Assembly (NCBI GenBank): GCA_965203525.1
Contig: OZ241898.1
Location: 1,054,001-1,118,000, forward strand
Source of the DNA: WTFV01 sp965203525
Lineage (GTDB): Bacteria; Acidobacteriota; Vicinamibacteria; Vicinamibacterales; UBA8438
Direction of reading: 5' to 3'
DNA length: 64,000 bases
Under the pieces are notes generated by a model, which worked only from the letters and a program-made list of their open reading frames with translations, had not been told where the DNA came from and did no database searches. Position 1 is the stretch's first letter. Each line of letters starts with the position of its first letter. Below, in pieces: positions 39,921-49,376 of this stretch. The translations under genes and the position numbers were made by a program.

Positions 39921-41540
39921 ATGCGACCTGTGAAGTCTCGAGCGGTCGGGGTGGGCGCCATCGTCCTGTCGGCCATCGCGGGCGGGCTGTTCGGCGGCCA
40001 GGTGCTGGCGCGCCAGGATTCGATGGCCCGGCAGTACGACGCGTTCGCGTCGGCGCTCGCCGCGATCGAAGCCAACTACGTCGACGAGGTCGACGCCGAG
40101 CAGCTCGTGTCGCGGGCCATCGGCGGCATGCTGCAGACGCTGGATCCGCATTCGAACTTCATGGACGCCCGGCAGTACGCCCGCCTGCGGGAGCGGCAGG
40201 AGGGGCGCTACTACGGGCTCGGAATCCAGATCAGCGTCATCGACGGCGGCATCACGGTCAACCGCATCTTCGAGGGGTCGCCCGCCTACCGGCGCGGGAT
40301 CCGGCGCGGCGACGTCATCGCGCGCATCGAGGGCGAAAACGCGATCGGGATGAGCAGCGACGAGGCGGTTCGTCTGCTGCGGGGGCCGCGCGGCAGCGCG
40401 GTCAACGTCTCCATGCGCCGCGACGGGTACGAGGAGCTGATCGACCTGCGCGTCGAGCGGGACGAAATCAGCATCGCGACCGTCGAAGCGGCGTTCCTGA
40501 TCGACGAAGCGACCGGCTACGTGCGCCTCCGCGACTTCTCGGAGACGAGCAACGAGGAGCTGTCGCGGGCGCTCGCGGCGCTCAGCGGCGAGGGGGCCGC
40601 GCGGTTCCTGCTCGATCTGCGCGGCAATCCCGGCGGACCCCTCGATCAGGCCATCAAGGTCTCGAACCAGTTCCTGTCCCGCGGAGACATGATCGTCTAC
40701 ACGCGCGGCCGCATCGCCAACTCCGACCAGGATTACCACGCGCGCGACACCGGCGGCTACACCGACCAGCCGCTCGTCGTGCTCGTCAACCGCAACAGCG
40801 CGAGCGCGTCGGAGATCGTGGCGGGCGCCGTCCAGGACCACGACCGCGGGCTGGTCGTCGGAGAGACCACTTTCGGCAAGGCGCTCGTGCAGTCCATCTA
40901 CCGGGTGAGCCACGGCGCGGGCCTTGCGCTGACCACCGCCCGCTACTTCACGCCGAGCGGCCGGATGATCCAGCGGCCGTGGGACACCGCCTTCGACGAG
41001 TACCTGACCTACTCCCTGCGCGAGCCGGAGACGCCGGTTCGCGCGCCGGCCGACCGCAAGTACACCAACGCCGGCCGCGCGGTCTACAGCGGGGGCGGCG
41101 TCGAGCCGGATCACTTCTTCACGGGGCCGATCGAGGGTTTCGACCCGTCCCGCTTCGGGCGGCTGCTGGCGGCGCGGCGGGATTTCGTCTCCTTCGCCCA
41201 GCGGTTCGTCGCCGCGGGCGACACGCGGGTCACGGTCGAGGGGCGCGATCGCGAGATCGTCGACCGGGGTTTCGTCATCGACGCGGCGATGCTCGACCGG
41301 TTCAAGGCGCACGTCCGGTCGCGGGGGCTGACCATCGACGAGGAGGCATTCGAGGCCGACGTCGACTTCATCCGCGCGATGATTCACTACGAGGTGGACA
41401 AGGATCTGTTCGGCGAGATCGAAGCGCGGCGCAATCTGTTCGGGCGCGACCCGCAGGCGCAGCACGCGCTGACGTTCTTCGACGAAGCGGCCGTGCTGCT
41501 GCGCCTGTCCGCGGCGCCGCGCGCCGTCGCGTCCCGGTAG
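39921..41540 (+). CDS. C-terminal processing protease, S41 family (CtpA/Prc-like)
   Basis: The product has 539 residues: signal anchor (GVGAIVLSAIAGGLFGG), N-terminal helical part with LDPHSNFMDARQY, PDZ domain (GLGIQISVIDGGITVNRIFEGSPA...GIRRGDVIARI), then the protease core with the catalytic Ser in NRNSASASEIVAGA and the Lys in GETTFGKALVQ. RNPGG substrate-loop residues appear as LRGNPGGPLDQA. A C-terminal helical extension of about 130 residues is longer than in E. coli-type CtpA. It probably trims periplasmic proteins or wall hydrolases. Confidence 0.93.
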   Translation: MRPVKSRAVGVGAIVLSAIAGGLFGGQVLARQDSMARQYDAFASALAAIEANYVDEVDAEQLVSRAIGGMLQTLDPHSNFMDARQYARLRERQEGRYYGLGIQISVIDGGITVNRIFEGSPAYRRGIRRGDVIARIEGENAIGMSSDEAVRLLRGPRGSAVNVSMRRDGYEELIDLRVERDEISIATVEAAFLIDEATGYVRLRDFSETSNEELSRALAALSGEGAARFLLDLRGNPGGPLDQAIKVSNQFLSRGDMIVYTRGRIANSDQDYHARDTGGYTDQPLVVLVNRNSASASEIVAGAVQDHDRGLVVGETTFGKALVQSIYRVSHGAGLALTTARYFTPSGRMIQRPWDTAFDEYLTYSLREPETPVRAPADRKYTNAGRAVYSGGGVEPDHFFTGPIEGFDPSRFGRLLAARRDFVSFAQRFVAAGDTRVTVEGRDREIVDRGFVIDAAMLDRFKAHVRSRGLTIDEEAFEADVDFIRAMIHYEVDKDLFGEIEARRNLFGRDPQAQHALTFFDEAAVLLRLSAAPRAVASR

Positions 41541-41567
41541 GGTCCGCGTGCTGCGCCCGCGCCGCGC

Positions 41568-41596
41568 TTGCCGCCCGGTGCGGGTGCTGCTACACT
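41568..41596 (+). promoter_or_regulatory. Promoter of smc
   Basis: TTGCCG (41568-41573), 17-bp spacer, TACACT (41591-41596). A start near 41603 would give a 5' leader of about 160 nt. Confidence 0.6.
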
Positions 41597-41602
41597 TGCG
41601 GC

Positions 41603-41765
41603 GCAACGTCCCGGCGGCCGGGACCGCGAAGGCGGCCGGCCGGCAAACGTTCCTGACCCGGCGTTGAGCGTTCCCAGCCGCTCGACAGGTGATGGTGGAA
41701 AGACCAGTGAACCTGTCTGTGCGGCTGTTTTCGCGTACTCCTCCCCAAGGGGTTCGGCGGTCCTG
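41603..41765 (+). ncRNA. Structured 5' leader RNA of smc (candidate)
   Basis: The leader contains a long hairpin at 41676-41726. Outer stem AGCCGC/GCGGCT (6 bp); internal loop UC/UGU; middle stem GACAGGU/ACCUGUC (7 bp); an asymmetric loop GA/GUGA; and a terminal UGGU/ACCA with loop GGAAAG. The asymmetric loop with GA opposite GA resembles a K-turn. Behind it come GUUUUCG and CCCC-AA-GGGG close to the smc start. I do not recognise it as a known riboswitch class. The exact 5' end is deduced from the promoter only. Confidence 0.45.
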
Positions 41766-44700
41766 ATGCGACTCAATCATCTCGAAATCGCCGGGTTCAA
41801 GAGCTTCGCCGAACGCGCCGCCCTGGCCTTCGACGACGGCGTGACCGCCATCGTCGGGCCGAACGGGTGCGGCAAGAGCAACGTCATCGACGCGATCACG
41901 TGGGTGCTGGGTGAGCAGAGCGCGCGCAGCCTGCGGGGCGAGCGGATGGAGGACGTCATCTTCAGCGGGAGCGACGGCCGGCGTCCGACGTCGGCCGCCG
42001 AGGTCCGCATCCAGCTCTCCGCGGTGACGGCCGCTCTGACGAACGGCGGCCACGGGCTGCCCGTCGAGGCCGCTCCGATCCGGCCGTCGAACGGCAACGG
42101 ACACGCCGGCAACGGGCACGCCGGCAACGGGCACGCCACCGAGCAGACGACCGTCATCGACGTGGACGGCAACGGGCACGCCGGCAACGGGCACGCCGGG
42201 CCGGCCGGCGCGGGGACGTCCCCGCCGGCGGCGGCGCAGACCGCCGCGGCGGCTGCGCCCGACCCGCCGCGCTGCGACGAGGAGGAAGACGCCGGCCTCG
42301 CCGGGCCGGCCATTGCGCCCGACCCGCCGCGTTGCGACGAGAAGGAAGACCTCGCGGGGCCGATCGTCAGCCGCGACGTCGAAGTGGCCCGCCGGCTGTA
42401 CCGCTCCGGCGAAAGCGAGTACCTCATCGACGGACGGGTCTGCCGGCTCCGCGACATCCAGGATCTCCTGATGGACTCGGGACTCGGGGTCAAGGCCTAC
42501 GCGGTCATCGAGCAGGGCCGGATCGGCCAGATCCTGGGTGCCCGGCCCGCCGAGCGGCGGCTACTGCTGGAAGAGGCGGCGGGGGTCACGAAGTACAAGG
42601 CGCGGCGCCGCACCGCGGAGCTGAAGCTCGAGGCCGCGCAGCAGAACCTGACGCGCGTCGACGACATCGTCTTCGAGGTGGAGAAACAGCGCAGCGCGCT
42701 CAAGCGGCAGGCCGCCAAGGCCCGCCGCTACCGCCGGCTGCGCGACGAGTTGCGCCGGTGGCAGAAGGTCCGTTTCGCGCGCCGGAGCCGGGTGCTCGGG
42801 GCCGCCATCGACACCGCGAAGCGGCGCCTGGACGAGGCGCGGGCGGGCGAGCGGGGAGCCGCCGCCGCGCTGGCCGGGCTGGAGAGCGATCGCGAGCGCC
42901 TGCGGATCGAGCTGGCGGAGGCCGACCGGAAGGCGACCACGATCCGCGAGACGGCGCATCGCCGCGAGCTGGAGATCGAGCGAAGCCAGCAGCAGATCGA
43001 TTTCGGCAGGCAACGCGCCGCCGAGCTCGCGGCGGCGCTGGAGCAGGGGGCTGCCGCGCTCGTGTCCCTCGAGGCGCGCCGCGATCCGGTGCACGAAGAG
43101 CTGGCGGCGCAGCGGGAGGCGCACCGCCGGTGCGTCGTCGAGCGCGATGCGACGCTCGCGCGGCAGCAGGACGCCGAGCGGGCCCTGGCCGAGGGGCAGG
43201 GGGCGATCGAGGGGCGGGAGGGCGACGTCGAGGCCGCCCGTAGCGAAATGTTCGCGGCGGTCAACGCGGCGACGGCGCTGCAGAACGTCATCGACAACGC
43301 CGCCGCCGAGCATCGCCGCCTCGCCGAGGCCGCGTCGAGACTCGATGCCGAGGCCGCGGACCTCGGCGCCGAGATCGAACGGACCCGGCGGGAGCGTGCG
43401 GAGGCGGAGGCCGAGCGCGCGCGCGGGCGCGAGCGTCTGGAGGCGGCGCGGGCCGGCCGGACCGGACAGGCCGCGGAGCTCGAGTCGGCACGCGCCGCCG
43501 TCGAATCCCGGACGCGGGATCTGAGGGCGCGCGAGCAGCAGGTCGCGGTGATGCGGGCCCGCCTGGAGTCGCTCCGGGAGCTGGAGGCGGGGCGGGCGGC
43601 CTACGGAGACGCGGCGCGGGAGATCCTGGCGGCCGGCGGCGAGGTCGCCCACCACGGATCGGTGGCCGACCACCTGGAGGTCGAGCGGAGCGACGAGTGC
43701 GCCGTCGAGGCGTGTCTTGCGGACCTCCTGCAGGAGGTCGTGGTGCCGTCGCGCGGCGATGCGCTGGCCGGCGTCGCGTTGGCGGCCTCCGGCGACAAGG
43801 GGCGTTGCGGCTTTCTCGTCGCCGGCGAAACGCCCGCCGCCGACGTCGCCCCGCCGCATGCCGCGCTACGGGCGCTGGCGGACGTCGTGAAGGTGTCCGG
43901 CGCCGGCGCGCCCACGGTGCGGGGGTTGCTGCGGCAGCGGTGGATCGCTCCGTCCCTCGAAGAGGCGCTGGCGGCGGCCCGGACGACCGACGACCCGATC
44001 GCGACGCCGGAAGGCGTCGTGGTTCGCGGACCGGACCGGCTCGCGGGCGGCGGCGGGCAGGGCGCCGGCGGATTGCTCGGTCCGAAACGGGAGATGAAGG
44101 CGCTGCGTGAACGGATCGCCGCGGACGGCGAGGCGGTCGAGAAGCTCGGCCGCGAGATCGCGGAGGGCAGGGCCGACGCGGCGCGGATGGAGCAGGTGCT
44201 CGGCGTGCTGCAGGCCGACGAGCATGCCCTCGAGAAGCAGCTCGTCGGGCTCGACGTGCAGTTGGCGCGGCGCGACGACGAGCGGACGCGGATTGCCGAC
44301 AGGCGGAGTCTGGTCGAGACCGAGCGCGCCCGGTTGCAGGAAGAGCGGGCCGCCCTCGAGGCGCGCGAGGCGGAGGCGCGCGAGGCGGTCGCGCGCCTGG
44401 AGGAGGAGCAGCAGTCGGCCGACGAGCGGTTCATGGAGGCGGAGCGCCGTCTGCACGAAGCGCGCGAATCGGTCGACTCGCTCGTTCGCGACGCGGCCTC
44501 GGCGCGAGCGCGGCAGGCGACGATGGCCGAGCGCGCCGCCGCGCTCGCGTCCGACGTGCGGCGGCTGGAAGAGCAGGCGAACGAGCTGCGGGAGCAGATT
44601 GCGCGCTGTGAAGCCGGGAACGAGCGCGCCGCCGCCGATCGCCGCCGGACGCTGGACGAGCTGGCCGGCGCGGAGCAGGCGCTCGACGCCGGCGTCAAGG

Positions 44701-45791
44701 CCGTCGATGCGTTGCGCGGACAGATCGCGCAGGTCGACGAGCAGGTGGCGAAGCTGCGGGAACGGATTGCGTCCCGGGACGAGGCGGTGCGCGCGGCCCG
44801 GCGGACGCTGGAGAGCGCGCGCGCCGAGGTGGGCAGGCAGGAGGTTGCGCTGGCCACGGCCGACGCCGACCTGGCGCATCTGGCCGAGTCGTGCGCGGCC
44901 GCGCTGCAGGCGAGTCTGGACGACGTCCGGGTCGAGGTGGACGCTCTCGAGGCAGACGGCCCGCTCGAACCCGACCCGGCTCTCGTCGGAGGGCCGGCGC
45001 GGGCGGCGGAGGCCGCCACGGACGACGAGGCGGCGGCCGAGGAAGCGGGGCCCGGCGAGCAGTCCGCCGACGCGGGCGGCGGTGCGGAACCCGCGGGCGG
45101 CGAAGCCGGCGGCGCGGGGACGCCCGGGACGCAGCCGGTCGACGCCGACGCCATCGTCGATCTGCTCGGCGCGAAGGTCGAGCGTCTCGGGGCCGTCAAC
45201 ATGATGGCCATCGACCAGTTCGACGAACTCGAGCAACGGCACGCCTTCCTGACCGCCCAGCGGCAGGATCTGATCGATTCGATTGCGTCCACCGGCGACG
45301 CCGTCAAGCGGATCGACGCGACGACCCGCGCGCGCTTCCAGGAGGCGTTCACCGCCGTCAACGAGCACTTCCAGTTGACGTTCGAGACGCTGTTCGGCGG
45401 CGGGCGGGCCGCGCTGGTGCTGCTCGACGAATCGGACGTGCTGGAGAGCGGCATCGACATCGCCGCCCAGCCCCCGGGCAAGCGGCTCCAGAGCATCCAG
45501 CTTCTGTCCGGCGGCGAGAAGGCGCTGGCGGCGATGGCGTTGATGTTCGCCATCTTCAAGTACCGGCCGAGCCCGTTCTGCCTGCTGGACGAGATCGACG
45601 CGCCGCTCGATGACGCCAACATCGGACGCTTCGTGGACATGCTGCGCGGGTTGCAGGACCGCACGCAGTTCGTTCTGGTCACACACAACCGCAAGACGAT
45701 GGAGATCGCGGATCGCCTCTACGGCATCACGATGGAAGAGCCGGGCGTGTCCCGGCTGATCTCCGTCAGCATGGCGCAGCCAGTCGGGTGA
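41766..45791 (+). CDS. smc: Chromosome condensation protein SMC with large head insertion
   Basis: The product has 1341 residues versus about 1190 for most bacterial SMCs. Walker A is GPNGCGKSN, hinge around EVAHHGSVADHLEV and GDKGRCGFLV, signature LLSGGEKALAAMALM and Walker B PFCLLDEIDAPLDD; long coiled coils lie on both sides of the hinge. Two inserts account for the extra length. Residues about 88-203 sit between the strand AEVRIQLS and RRLYRSGESEYLIDG and consist of GNGHA repeats and two copies of APDPPRCDE. About 60 acidic Ala/Gly-rich residues precede ERLGAVNMMAIDQF. The inserts keep the frame and do not touch catalytic motifs. The stop overlaps the protease gene. Confidence 0.95.
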   Translation: MRLNHLEIAGFKSFAERAALAFDDGVTAIVGPNGCGKSNVIDAITWVLGEQSARSLRGERMEDVIFSGSDGRRPTSAAEVRIQLSAVTAALTNGGHGLPVEAAPIRPSNGNGHAGNGHAGNGHATEQTTVIDVDGNGHAGNGHAGPAGAGTSPPAAAQTAAAAAPDPPRCDEEEDAGLAGPAIAPDPPRCDEKEDLAGPIVSRDVEVARRLYRSGESEYLIDGRVCRLRDIQDLLMDSGLGVKAYAVIEQGRIGQILGARPAERRLLLEEAAGVTKYKARRRTAELKLEAAQQNLTRVDDIVFEVEKQRSALKRQAAKARRYRRLRDELRRWQKVRFARRSRVLGAAIDTAKRRLDEARAGERGAAAALAGLESDRERLRIELAEADRKATTIRETAHRRELEIERSQQQIDFGRQRAAELAAALEQGAAALVSLEARRDPVHEELAAQREAHRRCVVERDATLARQQDAERALAEGQGAIEGREGDVEAARSEMFAAVNAATALQNVIDNAAAEHRRLAEAASRLDAEAADLGAEIERTRRERAEAEAERARGRERLEAARAGRTGQAAELESARAAVESRTRDLRAREQQVAVMRARLESLRELEAGRAAYGDAAREILAAGGEVAHHGSVADHLEVERSDECAVEACLADLLQEVVVPSRGDALAGVALAASGDKGRCGFLVAGETPAADVAPPHAALRALADVVKVSGAGAPTVRGLLRQRWIAPSLEEALAAARTTDDPIATPEGVVVRGPDRLAGGGGQGAGGLLGPKREMKALRERIAADGEAVEKLGREIAEGRADAARMEQVLGVLQADEHALEKQLVGLDVQLARRDDERTRIADRRSLVETERARLQEERAALEAREAEAREAVARLEEEQQSADERFMEAERRLHEARESVDSLVRDAASARARQATMAERAAALASDVRRLEEQANELREQIARCEAGNERAAADRRRTLDELAGAEQALDAGVKAVDALRGQIAQVDEQVAKLRERIASRDEAVRAARRTLESARAEVGRQEVALATADADLAHLAESCAAALQASLDDVRVEVDALEADGPLEPDPALVGGPARAAEAATDDEAAAEEAGPGEQSADAGGGAEPAGGEAGGAGTPGTQPVDADAIVDLLGAKVERLGAVNMMAIDQFDELEQRHAFLTAQRQDLIDSIASTGDAVKRIDATTRARFQEAFTAVNEHFQLTFETLFGGGRAALVLLDESDVLESGIDIAAQPPGKRLQSIQLLSGGEKALAAMALMFAIFKYRPSPFCLLDEIDAPLDDANIGRFVDMLRGLQDRTQFVLVTHNRKTMEIADRLYGITMEEPGVSRLISVSMAQPVG

Positions 45792-46918
45792 ACGAAGGCA
45801 AGGCGGCTCGTTTCCACCGGCTCCGGCGCCGCAGCCGGCAACTCGCGTTCGCCGCGCGGGCCGTCGTCCTGCTCGCCGCCGCCGGCTGGGGGCGTCAGGC
45901 CGGCGTCGACGCGTCGCTCGCCGTGCCGGCGCTGCCGGACGCCGTCGGGCTCGTGCTCGGGGCCGGCCTGTTCGCCGCGGCGCTCGGTCTCTTCCTGGAA
46001 CTGGCGGCTTTTCCGTTCGTCCTCCACGCGGACTTCGTGCTGGAACGCCGCTTCGGGCTCCTGCGGCAGTCGCTCGGCGGCTGGCTGGCCGGCCAGGCGC
46101 AGGCCGTCGTCATGCGGGCGGCCGGCTGGTCGGCGGCCGCGGCCGCCGTCTACGCCGCGATCGGCATCTGGCCCGACCGGTGGTGGCTGGTCGCCGGCGC
46201 CGGCTGCCTCGTGGTCGGCGCGGCGCAGGCGAGTCTGGCTTCCAGCGTGGCGGCGCGGCGCACGAAGCCGTTGCAGCGGCCGGCGTTGCGGGCGCGCCTC
46301 GAGGCGCTGACGCGCCGCGCCGGCGCGCCGGTCATCGCGATCCACGAATGGCGGGTCGGGCGCACCACGGACACCGCGAACGCGGCGGTGGTCGGCATCG
46401 GCCCGTCCCGGCGGATCCTCGTCTCCGACACGTTGCTGGAGGACTACAGCGACGAGGAGATCGAGGTGATCATCGCCCACGAGATCGGGCACCACGTGCA
46501 CCGGGACGTGTGGCAGACCATCGTCTGCACCTCCGCGGTGTCGCTGGCGGCGTTCTGGACGGCTGACGCCGTGCTGACGGCCGGTGCCGGGCCGGCCGCG
46601 GCGCTGCTGCCGCCGATCGGCGTCGATGGGCCGTGGAGCATGGCCAGCGTGCCGCTGCTGGCGCTGGCCTACGCGGGGGTCACGATCGCGGCGGCGCCGA
46701 TCGTCAACCTGCTGTCACGCTGGCACGAGCGCCGGGCCGACCGCTACGCGCTCCGCGTGACCGGCAATCCCGAAGCGTTCGTGTCCGGACTGCGCCGGGT
46801 GGGCGCGCAGTACCTGGCCGAGGAACACCCGTCGCGGATCGTCGAGTGGCTGTTCCACTCGCACCCCTCGCTGGCCACGCGCATGGCGCGCGCCCGCGCC
46901 GCGGCGTCCAAGGGATAG
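45788..46918 (+). CDS. Membrane M48 metalloprotease (Ste24/HtpX-like)
   Basis: The product has 376 residues from GTG 45788, which overlaps the smc stop. It has about four hydrophobic segments before the active site, the zinc motif HEIGHHVHRD near residue 235 and the third ligand in WHERRADRYAL. It resembles CAAX-prenyl-protease-1/Ste24 family members of bacteria, with an N-terminal part containing FPFVLHADFVLERRFGL. It is likely an inner-membrane quality-control protease. Coupling with smc is probably only positional. Confidence 0.9.
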   Translation: MNEGKAARFHRLRRRSRQLAFAARAVVLLAAAGWGRQAGVDASLAVPALPDAVGLVLGAGLFAAALGLFLELAAFPFVLHADFVLERRFGLLRQSLGGWLAGQAQAVVMRAAGWSAAAAAVYAAIGIWPDRWWLVAGAGCLVVGAAQASLASSVAARRTKPLQRPALRARLEALTRRAGAPVIAIHEWRVGRTTDTANAAVVGIGPSRRILVSDTLLEDYSDEEIEVIIAHEIGHHVHRDVWQTIVCTSAVSLAAFWTADAVLTAGAGPAAALLPPIGVDGPWSMASVPLLALAYAGVTIAAAPIVNLLSRWHERRADRYALRVTGNPEAFVSGLRRVGAQYLAEEHPSRIVEWLFHSHPSLATRMARARAAASKG

Positions 46919-47040
46919 CCCGCGCACCCCCCTCGCTGGCGCTTGCCCGCGCCGCGGCGTCCAAGGGATAGCCAGCCCGTCGGCGCTCCTCGCTGGGCCC
47001 AGGCGCATGGCGCCCACGCGCGGCGTCCAGGGGACAGCCC
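46892..47040. repeat. Imperfect repeats of the M48 gene 3' end, three copies
   Basis: The final codons and stop of the protease (GCGGCGTCCAAGGGATAGCC, 46901-46920) recur 53 bp later (46954-46973) and, with several changes, another 66 bp on (47021-47040). The copies fill the 150-bp convergent gap before pnp. Confidence 0.85.
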
Positions 47041-47068
47041 GTCGGCGCCCACGCCGCGGCGGGCGGGA

Positions 47069-49279
47069 TCAACGGCGCGCCGGTTCGCGGTTGCCGCCGC
47101 GCGGGCGCGGCGGGCGGGAGGCTCCCCCCGGCGCGCCGCCCCGGCCGCCCGGACGGCGGGCGGGCTGGCCGTCGCTCTTGCCGCCGTTGTCGGCGGCGCC
47201 GCCCGGCAGCAGCGCCTTGCGGCTCAGCCGGACCTTGCCGGAGGGATCGACGTTGATCACCTTGACCGGCACCTGATCGCCCTCGGTCAGCTCGTCGCGC
47301 ACCTCGTTGACGCGGTGGTGGGCGATTTCGGAGACGTGGAGCAGGCCGTCGATGCCGGGCAGAATCTCCACGAACGCGCCGAAGTCGGTGATGCGCTGGA
47401 CCTTTCCGAGGTACGTCTTGTTCAGCTCGGGGCTCGCGGTCAGTTCCTCGATGATGGCGATCGCCTTCTGCGCCGCCGTTTCGTCCGCCGACGCGACGTT
47501 GACCCGGCCGTCGTCCTCGACGTCGATCTTCACGCCGGTCCGGTCGATGATGCTCCGGATGGTCTTGCCGCCCGGTCCGATCACGTCGCGGATCTTTTCC
47601 ACCGGAATCCGGATCGTCACGATGCGCGGCGCGTGCGTGGAGATGGACTCGCGCGGCGTGGCGATCGTCACGCCCATCTTCTCCAGGATGTGGAGCCGGC
47701 CGGCGCGCGCCTGATCGAGCGCCTCCCGCATGATCTCCGCGGTGATCCCGGAGACCTTGATGTCCATCTGCAGCGCGGTGATGCCCTCGGCGGTGCCGGC
47801 GACCTTGAAGTCCATGTCGCCGTAATGGTCCTCGGCGCCGGCGATGTCCGACAGGACGGCGTGGCGGCCGCTCTCTTCGTCGAGGATCAGGCCCATCGCG
47901 ATGCCGGCCACCGGCCGTTTCATGGGGACGCCGGCGTCCATCAGCGCGAGCGCGCCGCCGCAGACGCTGGCCATCGAGGACGAGCCGTTGGACTCCAGGA
48001 TGTCGGAGACCACGCGCAACGTGTAGGGGAACTCCTCCTCGCTCGGGATCATCGGCGCGAGGCTGCGTTCCGCCAGGTGGCCGTGCCCGATCTCGCGCCG
48101 GCCGGGGCCGCGCAGGAACTTGACCTCGCCCACCGAGAACGGCGGGAAGTTGTAGTGCAGCATGAACCGCTTCCAGGTCTCCCCGTCGACCGCCTCGATC
48201 TTCTGCTGATCGTCCGCCGTGCCCAGCGTCGCGGAGACGAGCGCCTGGGTCTCGCCGCGCGTGAACACCGCCGACCCGTGCGTGCGCGGCAGGATCCCCA
48301 CTTCCGACGAGATCTCGCGGACCTGATCGAACGCCCGTCCGTCGAGACGGCGTCCGCGGCCGAGGACCTCGTCGCGCAGCACCTGCTCCTTCAGGTCCTT
48401 GAAGGCCTGCCTGGCGTCGGCGCGCCGCTCCGGATCGTCCTCGGGAATCGACGCCAGCAGGTCGTCGAGCACGCGGTCGACCCGGGCGTAGCTGGCGAGC
48501 TTGTCCTTGACGCGCATGGCGTCGGCGAGCGGCGCCTGCGCCTGCGCCGCGACCTCCCGGCGGACGCCCGCGTCCACTTCCCGGGCCGCCACGTCGATCT
48601 TCGGCTTGCCGTCGGCCGACGCCAGCTCCTCGATGGCGCCGATGACGTCCCGGATGGCGGCGTGGCCGGTCTCGAGGGCGCCCAGCATGACGTCCTCGCG
48701 CACTTCCCGGGCGCCCGCCTCCACCATGACGATCGCGTCGCGGCTGCCGGCGACGACCAGATCGAGGTCGCTCCGCCTGCGTTCCGGGTACGTCGGGTTG
48801 ACGACGAACTCGCCGTCCAGCCGGCCGACGCGGACCGCGGCGATGGGACGCGCGACCGGAATGGGCGAGACGGCGAGCGCGGCCGACGCGCCGGTCAGGG
48901 CGAGCACGTCGGAGTCGTTCTCGGCGTCGGCCGAGAGAAGCAGCGCGATGATCTGCGTCTCCCGCGTCCAGCCGGCGGGGAACAACGGCCGGAACGGGCG
49001 GTCGATGAGACGGCTCGTCAGCACTTCCTTCTCGGTCGGCTTGCCTTCGCGCTTGAAGAACCCGCCCGGAATCCGGCCCGAGGCGTACGCGTACTCCCGG
49101 TAGTCGACGGTGAGCGGCAGAAAGTCGATGCCCTCGCGGGCGCTCGGGGCGGCGCAGGCGGTGACGATGACGAACGTGTCGCCGTAGCGGACGGTGACCG
49201 CTCCGTCCGCCTGCTTGGCCAGCTTGCCGGTTTCCAGCGTGAGGGTGGACCGACCGACGTTCACCTGGGCGGTGCGCAT
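47069..49279 (-). CDS. pnp: Polyribonucleotide nucleotidyltransferase (PNPase)
   Basis: The product has 736 residues: two RNase PH domains (first with GDTFVIVTACA and FKREGKPTEKEVLTSRLIDRP; second with RTHGSAVFTRGETQ and the catalytic-site MDIKVSG and HYGDMDFKVAGT stretches), a helical linker, KH domain (IGPGGKTIRSI) and S1 domain (YLGKVQRITDFGAFVEILPG). The C-terminus is an Arg/Gly-rich tail (GGRGGAPGG). It degrades RNA 3' to 5'. It follows rpsO on the same strand after 97 bp, the conserved bacterial order. Confidence 0.97.
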   Translation of the reverse strand: MRTAQVNVGRSTLTLETGKLAKQADGAVTVRYGDTFVIVTACAAPSAREGIDFLPLTVDYREYAYASGRIPGGFFKREGKPTEKEVLTSRLIDRPFRPLFPAGWTRETQIIALLLSADAENDSDVLALTGASAALAVSPIPVARPIAAVRVGRLDGEFVVNPTYPERRRSDLDLVVAGSRDAIVMVEAGAREVREDVMLGALETGHAAIRDVIGAIEELASADGKPKIDVAAREVDAGVRREVAAQAQAPLADAMRVKDKLASYARVDRVLDDLLASIPEDDPERRADARQAFKDLKEQVLRDEVLGRGRRLDGRAFDQVREISSEVGILPRTHGSAVFTRGETQALVSATLGTADDQQKIEAVDGETWKRFMLHYNFPPFSVGEVKFLRGPGRREIGHGHLAERSLAPMIPSEEEFPYTLRVVSDILESNGSSSMASVCGGALALMDAGVPMKRPVAGIAMGLILDEESGRHAVLSDIAGAEDHYGDMDFKVAGTAEGITALQMDIKVSGITAEIMREALDQARAGRLHILEKMGVTIATPRESISTHAPRIVTIRIPVEKIRDVIGPGGKTIRSIIDRTGVKIDVEDDGRVNVASADETAAQKAIAIIEELTASPELNKTYLGKVQRITDFGAFVEILPGIDGLLHVSEIAHHRVNEVRDELTEGDQVPVKVINVDPSGKVRLSRKALLPGGAADNGGKSDGQPARRPGGRGGAPGGASRPPRPRGGNREPARR

Positions 49280-49300
49280 GGGGATGGGCTCCAGTTTCTC

Positions 49301-49317
49301 GGGACGAACGACGTCCC
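49301..49317 (-). promoter_or_regulatory. Hairpin in the rpsO-pnp intergenic leader
   Basis: GGGACG and CGTCCC form a 6-bp stem with a 5-nt loop, about 22 bp before the pnp start. In many bacteria the rpsO-pnp spacer holds a hairpin cut by RNase III for pnp autocontrol; position fits, stem is short. Confidence 0.35.
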
Positions 49318-49376
49318 GGCGCGTTGCGCGGAGAGGCAGGTGACGGCCCGCGGAGGACCGCTGTTTCGTCTCGCGC

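Noticed and set aside
41603..41765. Known riboswitch or tRNA/tRNA-Sec in the smc leader
   Set aside because: No acceptor/T-loop pattern, and the loops do not match cobalamin, SAM, THF, fluoride, guanidine or c-di-GMP classes as I know them.
42497..45694. Long antisense and +1-frame ORFs inside smc
   Set aside because: They are composition shadows of the GC-rich coiled-coil coding sequence with low-complexity Arg/Ser/Ala products.
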